A stretch of 64,000 nucleotides of DNA from Rhizobium nepotum 39/7 (GCF_000949865.1 NZ_JWJH01000012.1:1-64000), one strand, 5' to 3'. Positions 1 through 8,526 are shown, counted from the stretch's first letter. The notes: a model not told the origin generated them from the letters alone. Numbers and translations are program-made.

Positions 1-2
1 AG

Positions 3-1874
3 GCCGGCATGATCGGCAGCCGGCAGCTTTGCCGCTTCGTCAGGGAGGTCGAAGCGCGTGGCGCCAAGCTTGTGCTGGTCGGAGATCATGAGCAGCTGCA
101 GGCGATCGGTGCAGGCTCGCCCTTCCGTGCCATCACCGAACGGATCGGCGCCATCGAACTGACAGATATCCTCCGCCAGAACGAGGCGTGGCAGCAACTG
201 GCCTCGACCGCATTCGCCACCCGCCGCACGTCCGATGCTCTGGAGCAGTATGCCAGACACAATGCCATCCGGTTTGCCGATAATCGCGCGCAGGCATGCG
301 GCCATCTCGTGCGTGATTATCTGCAGGACCGGAGGGACAATCCGGATCAGTCCCGCATCGCCCTTGCCCATCGCCGCATCGATGTCCGCGCCATCAATGA
401 CGCCATCCGGGAGGGTCTGCAGGCCGAAGGTGTTCTGGCAAAGGGAAGCGGCCAGTCCGTCACACAGGACGCAACATCAGTCGCCGGAGATGATGCAAGG
501 CAGACGGGTGACGAGATCGTCTACCAGACCATCAACGGCAGACGTGCCTTTGCCGCCGGTGACCGCATCGTTCTGCTGCAGAACAACCGCGACCTTGATG
601 TCAAAAACGGCATGCTGGGAACGGTGGAAGCCGTCGAACCGGACGCACTGCATCTGCGGCTCGACGGCGGTTCAGGCGGACAGGAAACCGGCCGCAGGTT
701 GACTGTCCGACCGAAAGATTACCAATCGTTTGATCACGGTTACGCCACCACCATCCACAAGGCGCAGGGGACAACCGTCGACCGGGCCTTCGTCATGGCG
801 TCGGCCAGCATGGACCGGCATCTGACCTATGTCGCCATGACCCGTCATCGTCATCAGGCAACACTTTATGCCGGGCGTGATGAGCTTGGGGATATGAAGG
901 ATCTCACTGACAGCCTCAGCCGTTCGGGGCTCAAGGAAACCACACTCGATTATGTCAGGGCCTTTGCCGAACGGCGCGGGCTGAAAGAGCCGCGCGGTGA
1001 CGCGATCCGGCAGCCATCCCTGCAGCAGATAATGGAAGGACAGCGACAGGGGATGCGGGCCGACCGGATGGCGAAGAGCGACCTGCGCCATCAGTCGCCC
1101 CAGTATCAGCCGCCCGGGCATCAGCCGCCCGAGGTTACCGCACCGCTCGTTCCCGCCATCACCCGTTACGACAGATCCATTGACGAGGTCGCCCGTGAAG
1201 CAGCGCGGCCGGATCTGGAAGAGAGCATGGAAAGAGTGTTCAATATCGCCCTTCGTGTCTATCACGATGTCTTCAGCGCATTGGCAGCCATCCAGACATA
1301 TGTCATCGATCCCGCCATTCTGGCGAGAGCCATCAGCCAGCGGCCCGACCAGTTCGGAACCCTGCGCGGAAACTCAGGGATCTTCGGTGACAACAAAGAG
1401 AGAAAAGAAGCGTTGCGCTCCGCCCATGCGCTCGCCAGTCAGGTCCAGAGCGCGAGAGAGAGACAGAAGCGGCAGATCGAGGCCGCCCGCAGCTCCGAAA
1501 CATGGCAGCGGGAGAAACGCGATGTTGTCGAAGTCCCTGCTCTCACACGGCGCAGCGAGGAAATCCTCACATACCTCGATGCCCTGTCTCATCAGGAAAA
1601 GCCAGAATTCCTCGACCATATGAGGAACTCGGCAGAAGGCAGAAAAGCACTGGCGGAAGCGCAGGACATCGTCAATGCCCTGCAGAAGCGGTTCGGCAGG
1701 GCAAACCTGCACAACGAGGATCTGAACAAGCTCCGGATCACAGCAGACGACACTTTTTCTGTCGACCGTATCAAACAGGTGGCCGGACTGGTTGAGCGGG
1801 CGCACCGGGCAGAGCTCGTCGAAAAGCAGCAGCTCACGCTCGGCTTGACCAGGGGGCTCGTGATGCGGATGTGA
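3..1874 (+). CDS. traA: Ti-type conjugative relaxase/helicase TraA, C-terminal part (5' end outside window)
   Basis: This is the helicase and C-terminal portion of TraA, the bifunctional relaxase/RecD-like helicase that nicks and unwinds plasmid or island DNA for conjugation. The frame is open to the window edge, so the N-terminal MobA/MobL relaxase domain lies upstream. Visible superfamily 1 helicase motifs are VLVGDHEQLQAIGAGS (near residue 23 of the visible part), DILRQNE, and GYATTIHKAQGTT followed by YVAMTRHRHQ. The last ~200 residues (from about RVFNIALRVYHDVF) are rich in charged helices and include FGTLRGNSGIFGD. They resemble the BID-type T4SS secretion signal known at the C-terminus of some alphaproteobacterial TraA proteins. 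The helicase assignment is firm; the BID reading is inference. No other tra gene follows, so this is the left edge of accessory DNA. Confidence 0.93.
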   Translation, partial: AGMIGSRQLCRFVREVEARGAKLVLVGDHEQLQAIGAGSPFRAITERIGAIELTDILRQNEAWQQLASTAFATRRTSDALEQYARHNAIRFADNRAQACGHLVRDYLQDRRDNPDQSRIALAHRRIDVRAINDAIREGLQAEGVLAKGSGQSVTQDATSVAGDDARQTGDEIVYQTINGRRAFAAGDRIVLLQNNRDLDVKNGMLGTVEAVEPDALHLRLDGGSGGQETGRRLTVRPKDYQSFDHGYATTIHKAQGTTVDRAFVMASASMDRHLTYVAMTRHRHQATLYAGRDELGDMKDLTDSLSRSGLKETTLDYVRAFAERRGLKEPRGDAIRQPSLQQIMEGQRQGMRADRMAKSDLRHQSPQYQPPGHQPPEVTAPLVPAITRYDRSIDEVAREAARPDLEESMERVFNIALRVYHDVFSALAAIQTYVIDPAILARAISQRPDQFGTLRGNSGIFGDNKERKEALRSAHALASQVQSARERQKRQIEAARSSETWQREKRDVVEVPALTRRSEEILTYLDALSHQEKPEFLDHMRNSAEGRKALAEAQDIVNALQKRFGRANLHNEDLNKLRITADDTFSVDRIKQVAGLVERAHRAELVEKQQLTLGLTRGLVMRM

Positions 1875-2278
1875 GAACCGGCGCTCCCGCGCACGTAAAA
1901 AAGCAGGGACCACGGGAGATGGCGCACCCTGTCCTCGCCATCCGCCGACACCCGCCGCGGCCCGTGGAGGCGGCGCGTCTACGGCCGGTGTGAGCGACAG
2001 CGGCGGAAGAACCTGCCGAGATCGCCAGGTGTATCTGCCTTTGATTTTTGGAAGCGCAGGAGGTCGCGAAACAAGTAGGGGAGCTTCACCACGAAGGCTC
2101 CTTCGAATCCGGTTGGAACCACGATCGCCAGTCGTCTCCATTTCGAAGCTGGCGGTTTGGCAGGACGGCTCGCCCACCCATTCCGGCGGAGCATGCGCGC
2201 GTTGCTCTTGTCCAGGACGCAATATCGAAGCAGGAGAAGGCTCTTGCAGCGAGAGCCACTTCACGATCAAATATCTGT
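1875..2278. other. Intergenic stretch without a supportable gene
   Basis: About 400 bases between traA and the toxin-antitoxin operon. The short open frames on either strand show no domain, no good ribosome-binding site and no codon-usage support. No tRNA or terminator hairpin was found. Confidence 0.5.
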
Positions 2279-2316
2279 CCATATGATCTTTACTTTCAGA
2301 TCATATGGCCTATATT
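2279..2316 (+). promoter_or_regulatory. Promoter/operator of the Xre-RES toxin-antitoxin operon
   Basis: A perfect 10-bp inverted repeat, CCATATGATC (2279-2288) and GATCATATGG (2299-2308), is separated by 10 bases. A candidate -35 TTTACT (2289-2294) sits inside the spacer. A candidate -10 TATATT (2311-2316) follows after 16 bases, just outside the right arm. This is the expected arrangement for autorepression by the antitoxin/toxin complex. The promoter elements are inferred; the palindrome is directly visible. Confidence 0.7.
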
Positions 2317-2336
2317 ACGAGCATCAGGAGGCCACT

Positions 2337-2726
2337 ATGCAAATCGCCGTCAAGCCCCACAAACCCGCGGAACTCAATGCCGTCGCACTCAAGGCCTATG
2401 CCAAGGTCGCCAATGCATGGTCGCTGAGCCTCAGGGAAGCAGCGGGCCTCGCCGACATGTCGGAGAGCACATGGAAGCGCGCGCGTAAACCGGGGTTTAC
2501 CGGCGAATTGACGAAGGACCAGTTGCTGCGCCTCAGTGCCGTGATCGGGATCTACAAGTCGCTCGAACTCTACTTCTCTGAGCAACTCTCCAGAAGCTGG
2601 TTCACGCGCCCAAACACGGGCCCTCTCTTCAGCGGCGCGCGGCCGGTCGACACCGCCATCGATGGCGGCCTCCCACAAATTCTGGCGATCCGAACCTATC
2701 TCGACGCACTGCGGGGCGGCGCATGA
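2337..2726 (+). CDS. Xre/MbcA/ParS-type antitoxin of a RES toxin-antitoxin pair
   Basis: A 129-residue antitoxin that should bind and neutralise the RES toxin encoded next and repress the shared promoter. The N-terminal half has a helix-turn-helix (around AWSLSLREAAGLADMSESTW). The C-terminal half ends with GGLPQILAIRTYLDALRGG, the DUF2384 region that contacts the toxin in this family. The ATG at 2337 was chosen over earlier in-frame starts because AGGAG lies 6 bases upstream (2326-2330) and the protein then begins at the conserved region. Its TGA overlaps the toxin ATG by 4 bases, which indicates translational coupling. Confidence 0.88.
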   Translation: MQIAVKPHKPAELNAVALKAYAKVANAWSLSLREAAGLADMSESTWKRARKPGFTGELTKDQLLRLSAVIGIYKSLELYFSEQLSRSWFTRPNTGPLFSGARPVDTAIDGGLPQILAIRTYLDALRGGA

Positions 2727-3418
2727 GGAAAACCGAACTGTCGGTTCGAGGACTGGTCCGCCTGCTGCCCGCAACCTACCACAAGCCACCGGCGCTTCGC
2801 GGTCTGGTCGACAGCGACGAGGAACTGGAGGTTCTGGCCGAGATCGAGGGGTTAACCAGCGCCCGGTTGCTCGCCGAGCGCGGCCGCAATCCACATCTCG
2901 ATCCGCGAGAGCTTGCCTGGCGGCGGCGCAACCGTGATCTCAGAATCTACGGCGACACGCACGTCAATGCGGCCTTCACCTATACGCGGGTAGGCGGCAA
3001 CCGCTTCAACTCCGAAGATCGCGGTGCCTGGTATTGCGCCTGGGACGTGATGGTATCGGTCGCGGAGGTCGCATGGCACAGAACCCGCGAGCTCCGTTTC
3101 ACCGGCTCGTTCCATGACAGCGCCCGTTATGTCGAACTGATCTCCGACTTCATCGGAGAATTCGACGACCTGACCGATGAACCCGAACACGCCGCGCTAA
3201 ACCCGGACCCGGAGGTTGGTTATCTCGAGGGACAGGAACTGGCCGCCCGGTTGCGAAGAGATGGAAGCCGCGGCCTCATCTACCCCTCCGTCCGTGCACC
3301 CGGCGGAAACTGCCTGGTTTGTTTCGATCCGGGGGCTGTCCAGAACGTCCGGCCCGGCGCGTCCTGGGATCTGATCTGGCAAGGCACGCCGGACTATTCG
3401 ATCGTCGCCATCTCGTAG
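2723..3418 (+). CDS. RES-domain toxin (NAD+-degrading type)
   Basis: A 231-residue toxin of the RES family. Characterised members deplete cellular NAD+. The family's signature residues are visible: Arg94 in GGNRF, Glu115 in VAEVAW, and Ser189 in IYPSVR, in the usual order and spacing. The start ATG overlaps the antitoxin stop (ATGA). The reading frame is intact and all three hallmark residues are kept, so the toxin is probably functional. The IS element downstream inserted after the gene, 66 bases past its stop, and has not broken it. The pair fits the stabilising cargo of a plasmid or island, consistent with neighbouring traA. Confidence 0.9.
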   Translation: MRKTELSVRGLVRLLPATYHKPPALRGLVDSDEELEVLAEIEGLTSARLLAERGRNPHLDPRELAWRRRNRDLRIYGDTHVNAAFTYTRVGGNRFNSEDRGAWYCAWDVMVSVAEVAWHRTRELRFTGSFHDSARYVELISDFIGEFDDLTDEPEHAALNPDPEVGYLEGQELAARLRRDGSRGLIYPSVRAPGGNCLVCFDPGAVQNVRPGASWDLIWQGTPDYSIVAIS

Positions 3419-3484
3419 CAGCGACGAAGCACAGGTTTCCGCGAGATCATGCGGAATGTCGAACGGCCGCATATCGAAAGGGCG

Positions 3485-3498
3485 TGACCTGCCACTGA
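3485..3498 (+). repeat. Terminal inverted repeat of the IS3-family element (orfB-distal end)
   Basis: TGACCTGCCACTGA, the exact inverse of the repeat at 4741-4754. It is preceded by GGCG at 3481-3484. Confidence 0.92.
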
Positions 3499-3502
3499 AG
3501 TT

Positions 3503-4432
3503 TCATCCGGCTGCGATTAGAGCCTCGGCAGTTTTTGATAAGCCAAATGGCGGGGTGGGAGCAACCGGCGGAAACACGAAGCTTCCACATTGCGTAGCGT
3601 TGGAGCCGGTTGCGGCGATGACCCCGGCATAGTCCGCCGGGGTCTGGTATCCGAGCGATGAGTGCGGCCGGAAATTGTTGTAGTCGTCGGCCCATTCTGC
3701 AATGGCGCTGCGGGCATGATCGAGCCCAAAGAACAGGCTCTCGTTGAGCAACTCGTCGCGCATGCGGCCGTTGAAACTCTCGACATAGCCGTTTTGCATT
3801 GGCCTTCCCGGCTCGATGTAATGCCACTCGACCTTGTGATCCTTCGACCAGGCAAGGATGGCATTCGAGGTCAGTTCGGTCCCATTGTCCGAGACAATCA
3901 TGCCGGGCTTGCCCCGTCGCTCGATCAGGATCGTCAGTTCTCGCGCGACACGGCGACATGATATCGATGTGTCCGGAATCGCCGCCAGGCATTCGCGCGT
4001 GACGTCATCGACCACATTGAGGATGCGGAAGCGTCTGCCGCAGGCGAATTGGTCGTGGACGAAATCCAGCGAACAGCGGGCATTGGCCCTTGCTTCGACG
4101 AGGACCGGTGCACGCGTGCCAACAGCACGACGTCTTGCTTTCCGCTTGCGCACGCAAAGACCTTCCTCGCGATAGAGCCGGTAGATGCGATTGACACCGG
4201 ACGGTTCCCCATCTCGCCGAAGCAAGATGAACAGCCGACGATAGCCGAACCGGCGGCGCTCATTGGCCAGATCGCGCAACTTCGCTCGCAACTCGATCTC
4301 CGGCGGTCGAGAGGATCGATAGCGGATCGTCTTTCGGTCTGCGGATATGATCTGGCAGGCCCGCCGTTCTGAGAGTCCCATGATGGCCCTCAGGTGCGCG
4401 ACAGCGTCACGCTTGGCGGCAGGCCCTACCAC
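3503..4432 (-). CDS. IS3-family transposase OrfB (DDE integrase catalytic part)
   Basis: Catalytic transposase subunit with an rve-type integrase core. The DDE residues are seen in [18 protein letters not shown] and [12 protein letters not shown] (D, D and E respectively), with the family-typical spacing. An N-terminal HTH_21-like region ([19 protein letters not shown]) precedes it. The protein is normally made as an OrfAB fusion by -1 frameshifting at 4432-4438. The independent start shown here (GTG at 4432) lies within that slippery site. The frame is intact with no premature stop. Confidence 0.93.
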   Translation of the reverse strand: MVGPAAKRDAVAHLRAIMGLSERRACQIISADRKTIRYRSSRPPEIELRAKLRDLANERRRFGYRRLFILLRRDGEPSGVNRIYRLYREEGLCVRKRKARRRAVGTRAPVLVEARANARCSLDFVHDQFACGRRFRILNVVDDVTRECLAAIPDTSISCRRVARELTILIERRGKPGMIVSDNGTELTSNAILAWSKDHKVEWHYIEPGRPMQNGYVESFNGRMRDELLNESLFFGLDHARSAIAEWADDYNNFRPHSSLGYQTPADYAGVIAATGSNATQCGSFVFPPVAPTPPFGLSKTAEALIAAG

Positions 4433-4692
4433 TTTTTTGAGAGAAGCTCGCGGAGTGCGGCTGTATCCAGCATCTGTTCGGCGAGCAGCTTCTTCAGCTT
4501 GGCGTTCTCGTCCTCCAGCGCCTTTAGTCGCTTGGCCTCAGACACTTCCATGCCCCCGTATTTGGCCTTCCAGTTGTAGAAGGTCGCCTCGGAAATCCCG
4601 TGCCTACGGCAAAGATCAGCCGCTTTCGCTCCGGCTTCCTGCTCCTTCAGCACCCCAATAATCTGCTCTTCCGTAAATCTCTGCTTCTTCAT
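4426..4692 (-). CDS. IS3-family transposase OrfA (HTH protein)
   Basis: An 88-residue OrfA. The N-terminal helix-turn-helix spans [16 protein letters not shown] to [17 protein letters not shown] leucine-zipper-like helix follows ([18 protein letters not shown]), used for oligomerisation in this family. The gene ends SKKW-stop at 4426-4428 and overlaps orfB by 7 bases. It recognises the IS ends and forms the N-terminal part of the OrfAB fusion. Confidence 0.93.
   Translation of the reverse strand: MKKQRFTEEQIIGVLKEQEAGAKAADLCRRHGISEATFYNWKAKYGGMEVSEAKRLKALEDENAKLKKLLAEQMLDTAALRELLSKKW
4432..4438 (-). promoter_or_regulatory. Programmed -1 ribosomal frameshift heptamer of the IS
   Basis: On the minus strand, A AAA AAG lies in the orfA frame immediately before TGG TAG. 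A -1 slip here joins orfA to orfB. This is the canonical bacterial A6G slippery sequence used by many IS3-family elements. Confidence 0.85.
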
Positions 4693-4740
4693 AAGTCCGT
4701 CCTCAATGGGCCGGACTCTAATCCATTCTGGAGGAAATTC

Positions 4741-4754
4741 TCAGTGGCAGGTCA
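4741..4754 (-). repeat. Terminal inverted repeat of the IS3-family element (orfA-proximal end)
   Basis: Reads TGACCTGCCACTGA on the minus strand, matching 3485-3498 exactly. It is followed by the duplicated GGCG at 4755-4758. Confidence 0.92.
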
Positions 4755-4758
4755 GGCG

Positions 4759-5032
4759 GAAAATCGTATCTGAAATCGACATGGGTCTCTCAGATCGTAG
4801 TTCGGCATCGATAGGGAGGAATCAGCTACGCGCCCGGCATGGAACCATGCACAGCATCCAATCTCATTTACCGGCTGTGTTTTTGCGACTGGAGCTCGTG
4901 ATTTGGGCTCTGTGGAATCGCTAGAGTGTTGTCGGCCCGGAGAAGAAGCTTAGACGTGTCCTGACAAAAAAAGCAGGACTACTTAGTAGAAACCCGCAAA
5001 AACGGTATTTCATCAATCGACGGTTTGATCGG
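4759..5032. other. Intergenic stretch right of the IS, no supportable gene
   Basis: About 270 bases between the IS and the FkbM gene. The only open frame running into it starts inside the IS and resembles no family. No promoter or hairpin stands out. Confidence 0.4.
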
Positions 5033-5722
5033 CTACCTCTTATCGCGATCGACATGCGAAAATAAAACAACAGCCCCCTCTGAGTGCGCTTGGTCATAAT
5101 GAAAGTCTCGTGCGTGGAAGTAATCGAATAAATCCCTCATGGCACGGCGACCAAGGCGCTTTTGATGGGTCTCAAGGAAGACCTTCTTAACGCCTGACAA
5201 ATCAGCGTTTCTGAAAAGCTCCAACTCCCCTCCCTCGATGTCACAGACAATTAATGTAGGCCGAACCATAGCAAGCACTGCATTAAAACTTTCGACCTTC
5301 ACCTTTTCAACCCGCTCGTGGCTTGACGACGGATCAAGAGATGACGCCCAGAAATCACGATGCACAAAAAAGTCGATGTGATCTGGACATGTTCCGTTCA
5401 TCAGAACCGCGTTCCGCACCTCCCACTTTTTGCTTTCCAGTGAAACATTTCGCGTCAGCGTGTCAACGATCTTTGGTATCAGAGCCGGATTTGCTTCATA
5501 GGAAACAACGCTTTTCGTCAGTGGGTTCTTCGCGATAAGCGCAGAGATGAAGCCTATACCAGCCCCAATTTCCAAAACAACTTCCTCGCGCTGGATGATG
5601 CGCCCAAGTTGCCTAGACTCCTGCATTTCATATCGGTTCTGCTTAATAACTTCGATCATCTCCTTCGACATAAACGAAGGGTCAAGATCCAGTTCTACGC
5701 CATGATAGCTAATGCGTTCCAT
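5033..5722 (-). CDS. FkbM-family SAM-dependent methyltransferase
   Basis: A 229-residue class I methyltransferase of the FkbM type, which commonly O-methylates sugars in surface polysaccharides. The SAM-binding glycine loop is VLEIGAGIGFISALIAK (near residue 49). The family's acidic motif CDIEGGELELF lies near residue 159. The ATG at 5722 has GGAG about 6 bases upstream. The gene is divergent from the large glycosyltransferase gene at 5869 and is AT-richer than the flanking rkp genes, so both may have been acquired together as a serotype-determining unit. A role in methylating the capsule or another glycan is inference from context; the substrate is unknown. Confidence 0.85.
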   Translation of the reverse strand: MERISYHGVELDLDPSFMSKEMIEVIKQNRYEMQESRQLGRIIQREEVVLEIGAGIGFISALIAKNPLTKSVVSYEANPALIPKIVDTLTRNVSLESKKWEVRNAVLMNGTCPDHIDFFVHRDFWASSLDPSSSHERVEKVKVESFNAVLAMVRPTLIVCDIEGGELELFRNADLSGVKKVFLETHQKRLGRRAMRDLFDYFHARDFHYDQAHSEGAVVLFSHVDRDKR

Positions 5723-5868
5723 ATAATGCTCCGATCAAATGCCCGACACTTTTGAACCGTCTCAAACGGTGCATCAAGTGCATTTTGTAAAAAATCTTTC
5801 TTGTTAGAGTTGATCGAGGCGTTTAACTACTACGCAAGGCATATGATTAACTCAATCTGGGATTACAA

Positions 5869-8343
5869 ATGAATACGGCTGATGCGACCCCAAAAGTGAA
5901 GAAAATAGATAATTTCGACCTTCCTAATGCCGAAATTGCAAACCTCCACAAGTTGGACGCTTCCGCGAAAACATCATCTCCTTCTGTCGCCGTAAGTGAC
6001 ATTACGATGGCGTTCGGCGTGAGGCTCCATTCTGGGAATCCTTGGCTGTTGGACCGCTTGGGCTTCATGTCCGATTATTACAAGCCGTGCCCGAAAATCG
6101 CTGTCGTCGACTTTGGCTCTGACCCTGAGAACGCGGCGAAACTAAAAGCGCTATGCAATCAACGCGGGTACACCTACAAATTCACTGCTGATTTTGACGT
6201 CTTCTCGTTGGCGGCCGCTCGTAACCTCTCTTTTGAGGCGTCAACAACAGACTTCGTATTCTTCTGTGATCCAGACTTTATAAGTGAGCGTGATTTTTTC
6301 CAGCGCCTCGCGGAGACTGCAACCGCCCTCGAAATGCGGGAAACAGTTGACATCATCATCAACCCTCCCGCAGTCCACTTAGATGCAGAGAGCACGGCTT
6401 CCTTTGAAGACCAGCCATGCCACGACAGCCGGTCCTCATTGCTAAGAAAACTCAATTTCACTCTTAATTATGTCGAAGTCAGCCGACAGGAAGAACGTTT
6501 TATTGCTCCTTATTCAAACTGCTTCTTGGTGAACAGAAACATGTTTTCCCTAGTCGGCGGTTATGACAAATCTTTTCGCGGTCACGGCTCCGAGGATTTT
6601 GAATTCCTTCTTCGCTTTAACATAATCTCAGACTTTCTTCCTCTCCCTGAGAACGCCAACAAAGATTTTCATGCACCGTTGGCACCTGATTTTTTTTCAG
6701 CGAGGCCCTACAAGGGTTTCAGACGACTGTTCGAAATGATGTCCCAGCCCTCTGAAGGTCTGGGCCTGCGAGTTTATCACCTTCATCACCCGAGAGAGCG
6801 CAGCGGCGACTGGTACGCAAACAACGATTGGAAAAGAAACAAATTCGAGGCGGCGACACAAAAGTATACGCCAGCTTCGCACAATCTTCTTTCCATTGAT
6901 CATCTAACCAGACGAAAACGCATAGCATGCCTTTGCAAGAACAACGAAACATGGGGCTATTTTCTTCCCTTACGTCTCGCTGGATACGAGCTCATTCCAT
7001 ACTTCGATGATCAGGTTGCTACGCTGAAACAGATCACAGACGCCATTATTTCCGGCGAAGTCGATGACGTAGCGATCTTTAACCCTTATATGGCGAGCCA
7101 CAGCGCTTATAAGGGCATCGTTTTGTTAGCCCGTGAACTTGGCCGCAATATCGTGGTTATAGAGCGGGGCGCTTTGCCTGGCACAATCTATTACGATCAA
7201 GATGTTTGCTACAATAGCGAGAGTTTTTCCGAATCCTCGTATGAAAGGGAGAATTTCTCTCCGCAGGAAAACAGTGAAGCTTGGGCTTATATTGAGCGTT
7301 TACGGCAGGGCCACGAAACGCTGGAGGCGATGGACAGCTACGAAATAACGGCGGAGAAATATGGAGCATACTCCAAGCTACGCCAGAAAGTTTGCTTTAT
7401 TCCCCTCCAGCTCGAAGAAGACATGGCAGTCACTATGTTCATCAAGGGTAAGCAGACCTATCCCGAGTTCGTTGCCGCTCTTCCGAAATTATTCAGAGAA
7501 AATCCAGACATTCTGTTCATTGTAAAGCCTCATCCACTTTCCAAAGGATTCGCTATCCTTCCTACGGAAAACGTGGTGATCGCAAACAGGGACGATAACG
7601 TCCATTTTTTGCTAGACCTTGCAAGCCTGACGCTCTGCTACAACTCCGGCGTAGGCCTGCTTTCTTTAGCACACGAAACGCCAACAATTACGTTAGGTAA
7701 CGCGTTTTACAACATGTGTGGTGTCGGCTACCGCGCGCAATCGGCTGCAGAAGGGCTGATGCAATTCAAAGCGAATGGCATCATGGCCCCTTCCAAGGCA
7801 TCGATTACAAGGCTTCTTTCGTGGTTTCTTTTCCGAAAATACTCAACGTTTATCGCGACGGACAAAATCGTTGAGACGGAAAAGAGAAAGTCGCACGGTT
7901 ATAAGAATATCTGGGTCACCAAGTTCATGTTTAACGGTGAAGCGCATATATTGGGTAAATTAAAGCAACGCGTGAAGTTTTCTTGGCAAAGCTACGCAAT
8001 CGCAAGATTGTCTCCTCAAGATTTACCTCTCGCTAGAAAAAATGCGCCTGATCACAGTACCTTAGTTCGCTGGGGGCTGAAAGATTTTCACAATGGTGAA
8101 TACATTAAATCTGCAAAACACCTAACTGAAGCCTATAGGAAAGACCAAGGAAGACCAATTCTACTGAGATACGCTGCGGAGGCACATTATCGTTCTCAAA
8201 ACCGAGATCAAGCAATAGAAGCGGTCAAAGAATCACTTAAGGTCAAGCCTATAAAAAGAGCACAAGCTCGCATGTGGGTGTTCAGATTTCCAATCCTACG
8301 CTTCCTTATCGGGAGCCACGAGCTGAAAGTTCCGAAGCGATAA
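5869..8343 (+). CDS. Multidomain glycosyltransferase: GT-A domain, KpsC-like capsule-synthesis domain and TPR tail (candidate capsule polymerase)
   Basis: An 824-residue cytoplasmic protein in three parts. Residues ~45-310 form a GT2/GT-A-like transferase, with the acceptor-site motif GGYDKSFRGHGSEDFEF and the metal-site-like FFCDPDF. Residues ~330-640 resemble the capsule polysaccharide synthesis (KpsC/KpsS) fold, with VKPHPL and CYNSGVGLLSLAHETPTITLG. Residues ~715-800 form TPR-like helices. No transmembrane segment is seen. Pairing two transferase modules in one chain is typical of group 2 capsule polymerases that alternate two sugars. The gene faces the rkp export operon convergently, lacks a strong ribosome-binding site, and is AT-richer than rkp. 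Assignment as the strain-specific K-antigen polymerase is inference; the domain content is well supported. Confidence 0.75.
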   Translation: MNTADATPKVKKIDNFDLPNAEIANLHKLDASAKTSSPSVAVSDITMAFGVRLHSGNPWLLDRLGFMSDYYKPCPKIAVVDFGSDPENAAKLKALCNQRGYTYKFTADFDVFSLAAARNLSFEASTTDFVFFCDPDFISERDFFQRLAETATALEMRETVDIIINPPAVHLDAESTASFEDQPCHDSRSSLLRKLNFTLNYVEVSRQEERFIAPYSNCFLVNRNMFSLVGGYDKSFRGHGSEDFEFLLRFNIISDFLPLPENANKDFHAPLAPDFFSARPYKGFRRLFEMMSQPSEGLGLRVYHLHHPRERSGDWYANNDWKRNKFEAATQKYTPASHNLLSIDHLTRRKRIACLCKNNETWGYFLPLRLAGYELIPYFDDQVATLKQITDAIISGEVDDVAIFNPYMASHSAYKGIVLLARELGRNIVVIERGALPGTIYYDQDVCYNSESFSESSYERENFSPQENSEAWAYIERLRQGHETLEAMDSYEITAEKYGAYSKLRQKVCFIPLQLEEDMAVTMFIKGKQTYPEFVAALPKLFRENPDILFIVKPHPLSKGFAILPTENVVIANRDDNVHFLLDLASLTLCYNSGVGLLSLAHETPTITLGNAFYNMCGVGYRAQSAAEGLMQFKANGIMAPSKASITRLLSWFLFRKYSTFIATDKIVETEKRKSHGYKNIWVTKFMFNGEAHILGKLKQRVKFSWQSYAIARLSPQDLPLARKNAPDHSTLVRWGLKDFHNGEYIKSAKHLTEAYRKDQGRPILLRYAAEAHYRSQNRDQAIEAVKESLKVKPIKRAQARMWVFRFPILRFLIGSHELKVPKR

Positions 8344-8490
8344 GGGTAAGTGCGATTTTACTACGCATCTTTTCTTGCTGAGTATGAAGAGGCATGGTGT
8401 GCCATCAAAAATGTAGGTGGAAACGCGGAGAAAGCAACCGGCGTCCGCCCCCCACACCGTCCTAAGCTGTAGTTGTCTTCCATGGAGACT

Positions 8491-8526
8491 ACATGCAGGC
8501 TTCCCACGATTAGGAATCCTGCATGT
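8491..8526. repeat. Long imperfect hairpin between convergent capsule genes
   Basis: ACATGCAGG (8491-8499) pairs perfectly with CCTGCATGT (8518-8526). After a single C/T mismatch, TTCC (8501-8504) pairs with GGAA (8513-8516), closing on an 8-base loop. It lies in the ~450-bp gene-free gap between two converging transcripts. There is no T-run, so it is not a clear intrinsic terminator, but it could stop or protect both messages. The rest of 8344-8791 shows no gene. Confidence 0.5.

Larger units (their letters stand above)
3485..4754 (-). mobile_element. Complete IS3-family insertion sequence (IS407-like group), 1270 bp
   Basis: The element is bounded by identical 14-bp terminal inverted repeats (TGACCTGCCACTGA, reading inward from each end). 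It is flanked on both sides by GGCG (3481-3484 and 4755-4758), a 4-bp target-site duplication. It contains two overlapping frames, orfA and orfB, on the minus strand with a -1 frameshift site. The end sequence and 4-bp duplication fit the IS407 group of the IS3 family; the exact IS name cannot be assigned here. Intact ends, duplication and frames indicate a recent, possibly still mobile, insertion. Confidence 0.92.

Noticed and set aside
1979..2194. Minus-strand 71-codon frame containing PTGFEGA, considered as a tRNA/att remnant because GFE-P motifs can come from tRNA T-loops
   Set aside because: The surrounding bases do not fold into T-arm or acceptor stem, so no tRNA or attachment site is supported.
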